DNA from: Maricaulis sp.
Lineage (GTDB): Bacteria > Pseudomonadota > Alphaproteobacteria > Caulobacterales > Maricaulaceae
DNA length: 41,871 bases
Direction: 5' to 3'
Assembly (NCBI RefSeq): GCF_030149425.1
Contig: NZ_JASBRQ010000052.1
Coordinates: 1-41,871, forward strand
Positions within the stretch are counted from its first letter, which is position 1. Each line of letters starts with the position of its first letter. The position numbers were made by a program, and so were the translations under genes. The notes beneath the pieces were generated by a model. The model saw nothing but the letters and a program-made list of their open reading frames with translations. It was not told the origin of the DNA and made no database searches. Below are positions 40,961-41,871 of the stretch, piece by piece.

Positions 40961-40990
40961 AAAACCCCGGAAGCGGCCTTCCGGGGTTTT
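40961..40990. terminator. Bidirectional intrinsic terminator
   Basis: A perfect 13-bp stem (40961-40973 with 40978-40990) has a CGGC loop, with A4 on one side and T4 on the other. It serves the convergent hydrolase and dehydrogenase genes. Confidence 0.92.
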
Positions 40991-41012
40991 GCATTTAAAG
41001 CGTTGCCGGCCC

Positions 41013-41795
41013 TTATTTCGGGGGCATGCGGGCGCCGGCGTCGAGGCGGACGCACTCGGCGTTCATGTAGTCATTGGTGACCATGAAGGCGACCAGGTCG
41101 GCGTATTCCGCCGGGGTACCGAAACGGGTCGGGAATTGCAGGTGCGAGGCCAGGGAGATTTTCACTTCCGGCGGCATCTGCTGGTAGATCGGCGTCTCGA
41201 AGAAGCCCGGCAGGATGGTGTTGACGCGAATCTGTTCCTTGGCGAGATCGCGGGCCATCGGCAGGGTCATGCCGTAAATGCCACCCTTGGAAGCGGAATA
41301 GGACACCTGGCCGATCTGGCCGTCCTGGGCGGCCACGGAGGCCGTGTGGACAATGATGCCGCGGCCGCTATCGCCGATCGGGTCGAGGCTCATCATGCCC
41401 GCCGCCGACTTGGCCGCGCACATGAAAGAACCGATCAGATTGATGGCGATGACGCGGTTGAAGCGCTCCATCGAGTGGGCGGAAATCTCACCGGAAGAGG
41501 ACGAGCGACGTGCCGTTTTCTCCGCCGCACCGACGCCGGCACAATTGATCAGGATGCGTTCCTGGCCATTCGCCGCGCGGGCCTTTTCGAAACCGGCATC
41601 GACGCTGGCTTCGTCCGCCACATTGACCTGGCAGAAAACGCCGCCGATCTCGCCGGCAACCGCTTCGCCGCGCTCGGCATTCATGTCGAAAATGGCGACC
41701 TTGGCGCCATCGGCCGCGAGACGGCGGGCTGTACCTTCGCCGAGACCGGATGCACCGCCCGTAACGACCGCGGAGATGGAATTGTCGAGTTTCAT
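41013..41795 (-). CDS. Short-chain dehydrogenase, 3-hydroxyacyl-CoA dehydrogenase type 2-like
   Basis: The 260-residue SDR has the NAD-binding VVTGGASGLGEGTAR and a cofactor-selecting Asp in AIFDMNAERG, which favours NAD. Also present are NCAGVG, the catalytic Ser in VHTASVAA and the Tyr-x3-Lys in QVSYSASKGG. The extra insert GAAEKTARRSSSSGEISAHSM before the NLIGSF helix and the ending resemble the HSD10 or 3-hydroxyacyl-CoA dehydrogenase type. That would place it in fatty acid or branched amino acid breakdown. GGGGAGA precedes the ATG. Confidence 0.88.
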   Translation of the reverse strand: MKLDNSISAVVTGGASGLGEGTARRLAADGAKVAIFDMNAERGEAVAGEIGGVFCQVNVADEASVDAGFEKARAANGQERILINCAGVGAAEKTARRSSSSGEISAHSMERFNRVIAINLIGSFMCAAKSAAGMMSLDPIGDSGRGIIVHTASVAAQDGQIGQVSYSASKGGIYGMTLPMARDLAKEQIRVNTILPGFFETPIYQQMPPEVKISLASHLQFPTRFGTPAEYADLVAFMVTNDYMNAECVRLDAGARMPPK

Positions 41796-41871
41796 TGGTT
41801 CTCCCCTGGATTGATAACCGTATGCCCAGCGACATAGCCTGAGACGGGAGAAAAGAAAACGCGCCGCCTGA
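41796..41871. other. Upstream region of the dehydrogenase at the window edge
   Basis: The last 76 bp hold the GGGGAGA ribosome site and should contain the minus-strand promoter. I see no gene or clear operator in it, and it is cut by the window edge. Confidence 0.4.

Noticed and set aside
1..41871. tRNA, rRNA, CRISPR array, toxin-antitoxin pair or defence island
   Set aside because: I read for cloverleaf-like blocks, regular repeats and paired small genes and found none that hold up. The window is mostly core genes.

Overview
The window is 41.9 kb of GC-rich DNA, almost fully packed with genes. The gene content and order point to a Caulobacter-like alphaproteobacterium. The supporting signs are rpsA-ihfB, trpFBA-accD-folC, addB-addA, a DivL-type kinase with tyrosine at the phospho-acceptor position, a ChvG/ChvI pair next to mannose-type PTS proteins, and a Usg family protein. 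I infer Maricaulales or a close relative, but the species cannot be fixed from the sequence alone. Almost everything looks like core chromosome. I see no insertion sequence, phage gene, CRISPR array, tRNA or rRNA. The only stretch that looks compositionally foreign is about 17.75-18.77 kb.

Layout. 0-2.8 kb: end of rpsA, a terminator, ihfB, a predicted HExxH metalloprotease, then a serine hydrolase and a small unknown protein on the minus strand. 2.96-7.9 kb: tightly packed trpF-trpB-trpA-accD-folC (tryptophan synthesis, malonyl-CoA, folate), closed by a bidirectional terminator. 7.97-17.24 kb, minus strand: a run reading tsaE-amgK-murU-addB-addA-trxA, with 4- to 14-nt overlaps between the first five and non-ATG starts on three genes. 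17.3-18.8 kb: a [2Fe-2S] ferredoxin with terminator, then an AT-richer patch with an orphan lipoprotein. 18.77-21.25 kb: divL. 21.5-24.6 kb: a TonB-C lipoprotein, a membrane protein with a long acidic tail, then EIIA-HPr. 24.7-27.0 kb: chvI-chvG. 27.2-32.2 kb: a large helical unknown, an NTF2-like secreted protein, a GlmU-like acyltransferase with a HAD phosphatase, and a nucleotidyltransferase-fold protein. 32.3-41.8 kb: an S9 prolyl oligopeptidase lipoprotein, dapF, ytoQ, a secreted beta-propeller protein, usg, a VOC protein, two small envelope proteins, a TetR gene with a clear double-palindrome operator, a beta-lactamase-fold lipoprotein, and a short-chain dehydrogenase.

How the genes fit together. 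Much of the window serves the envelope and cell cycle: muropeptide sugar recycling (amgK, murU), meso-diaminopimelate supply (dapF), envelope stress signalling (chvG, chvI), PTS regulation (EIIA, HPr) and the CtrA-pathway pseudokinase DivL. Points most worth a second look are the absence of hprK between chvG and EIIA, the DivL H-box, the TetR double operator, the GlmU-like protein without a pyrophosphorylase motif, the polymerase-beta-type nucleotidyltransferase, and the membrane protein with a roughly 270-residue acidic tail. I found no convincing wholly new multi-gene system.
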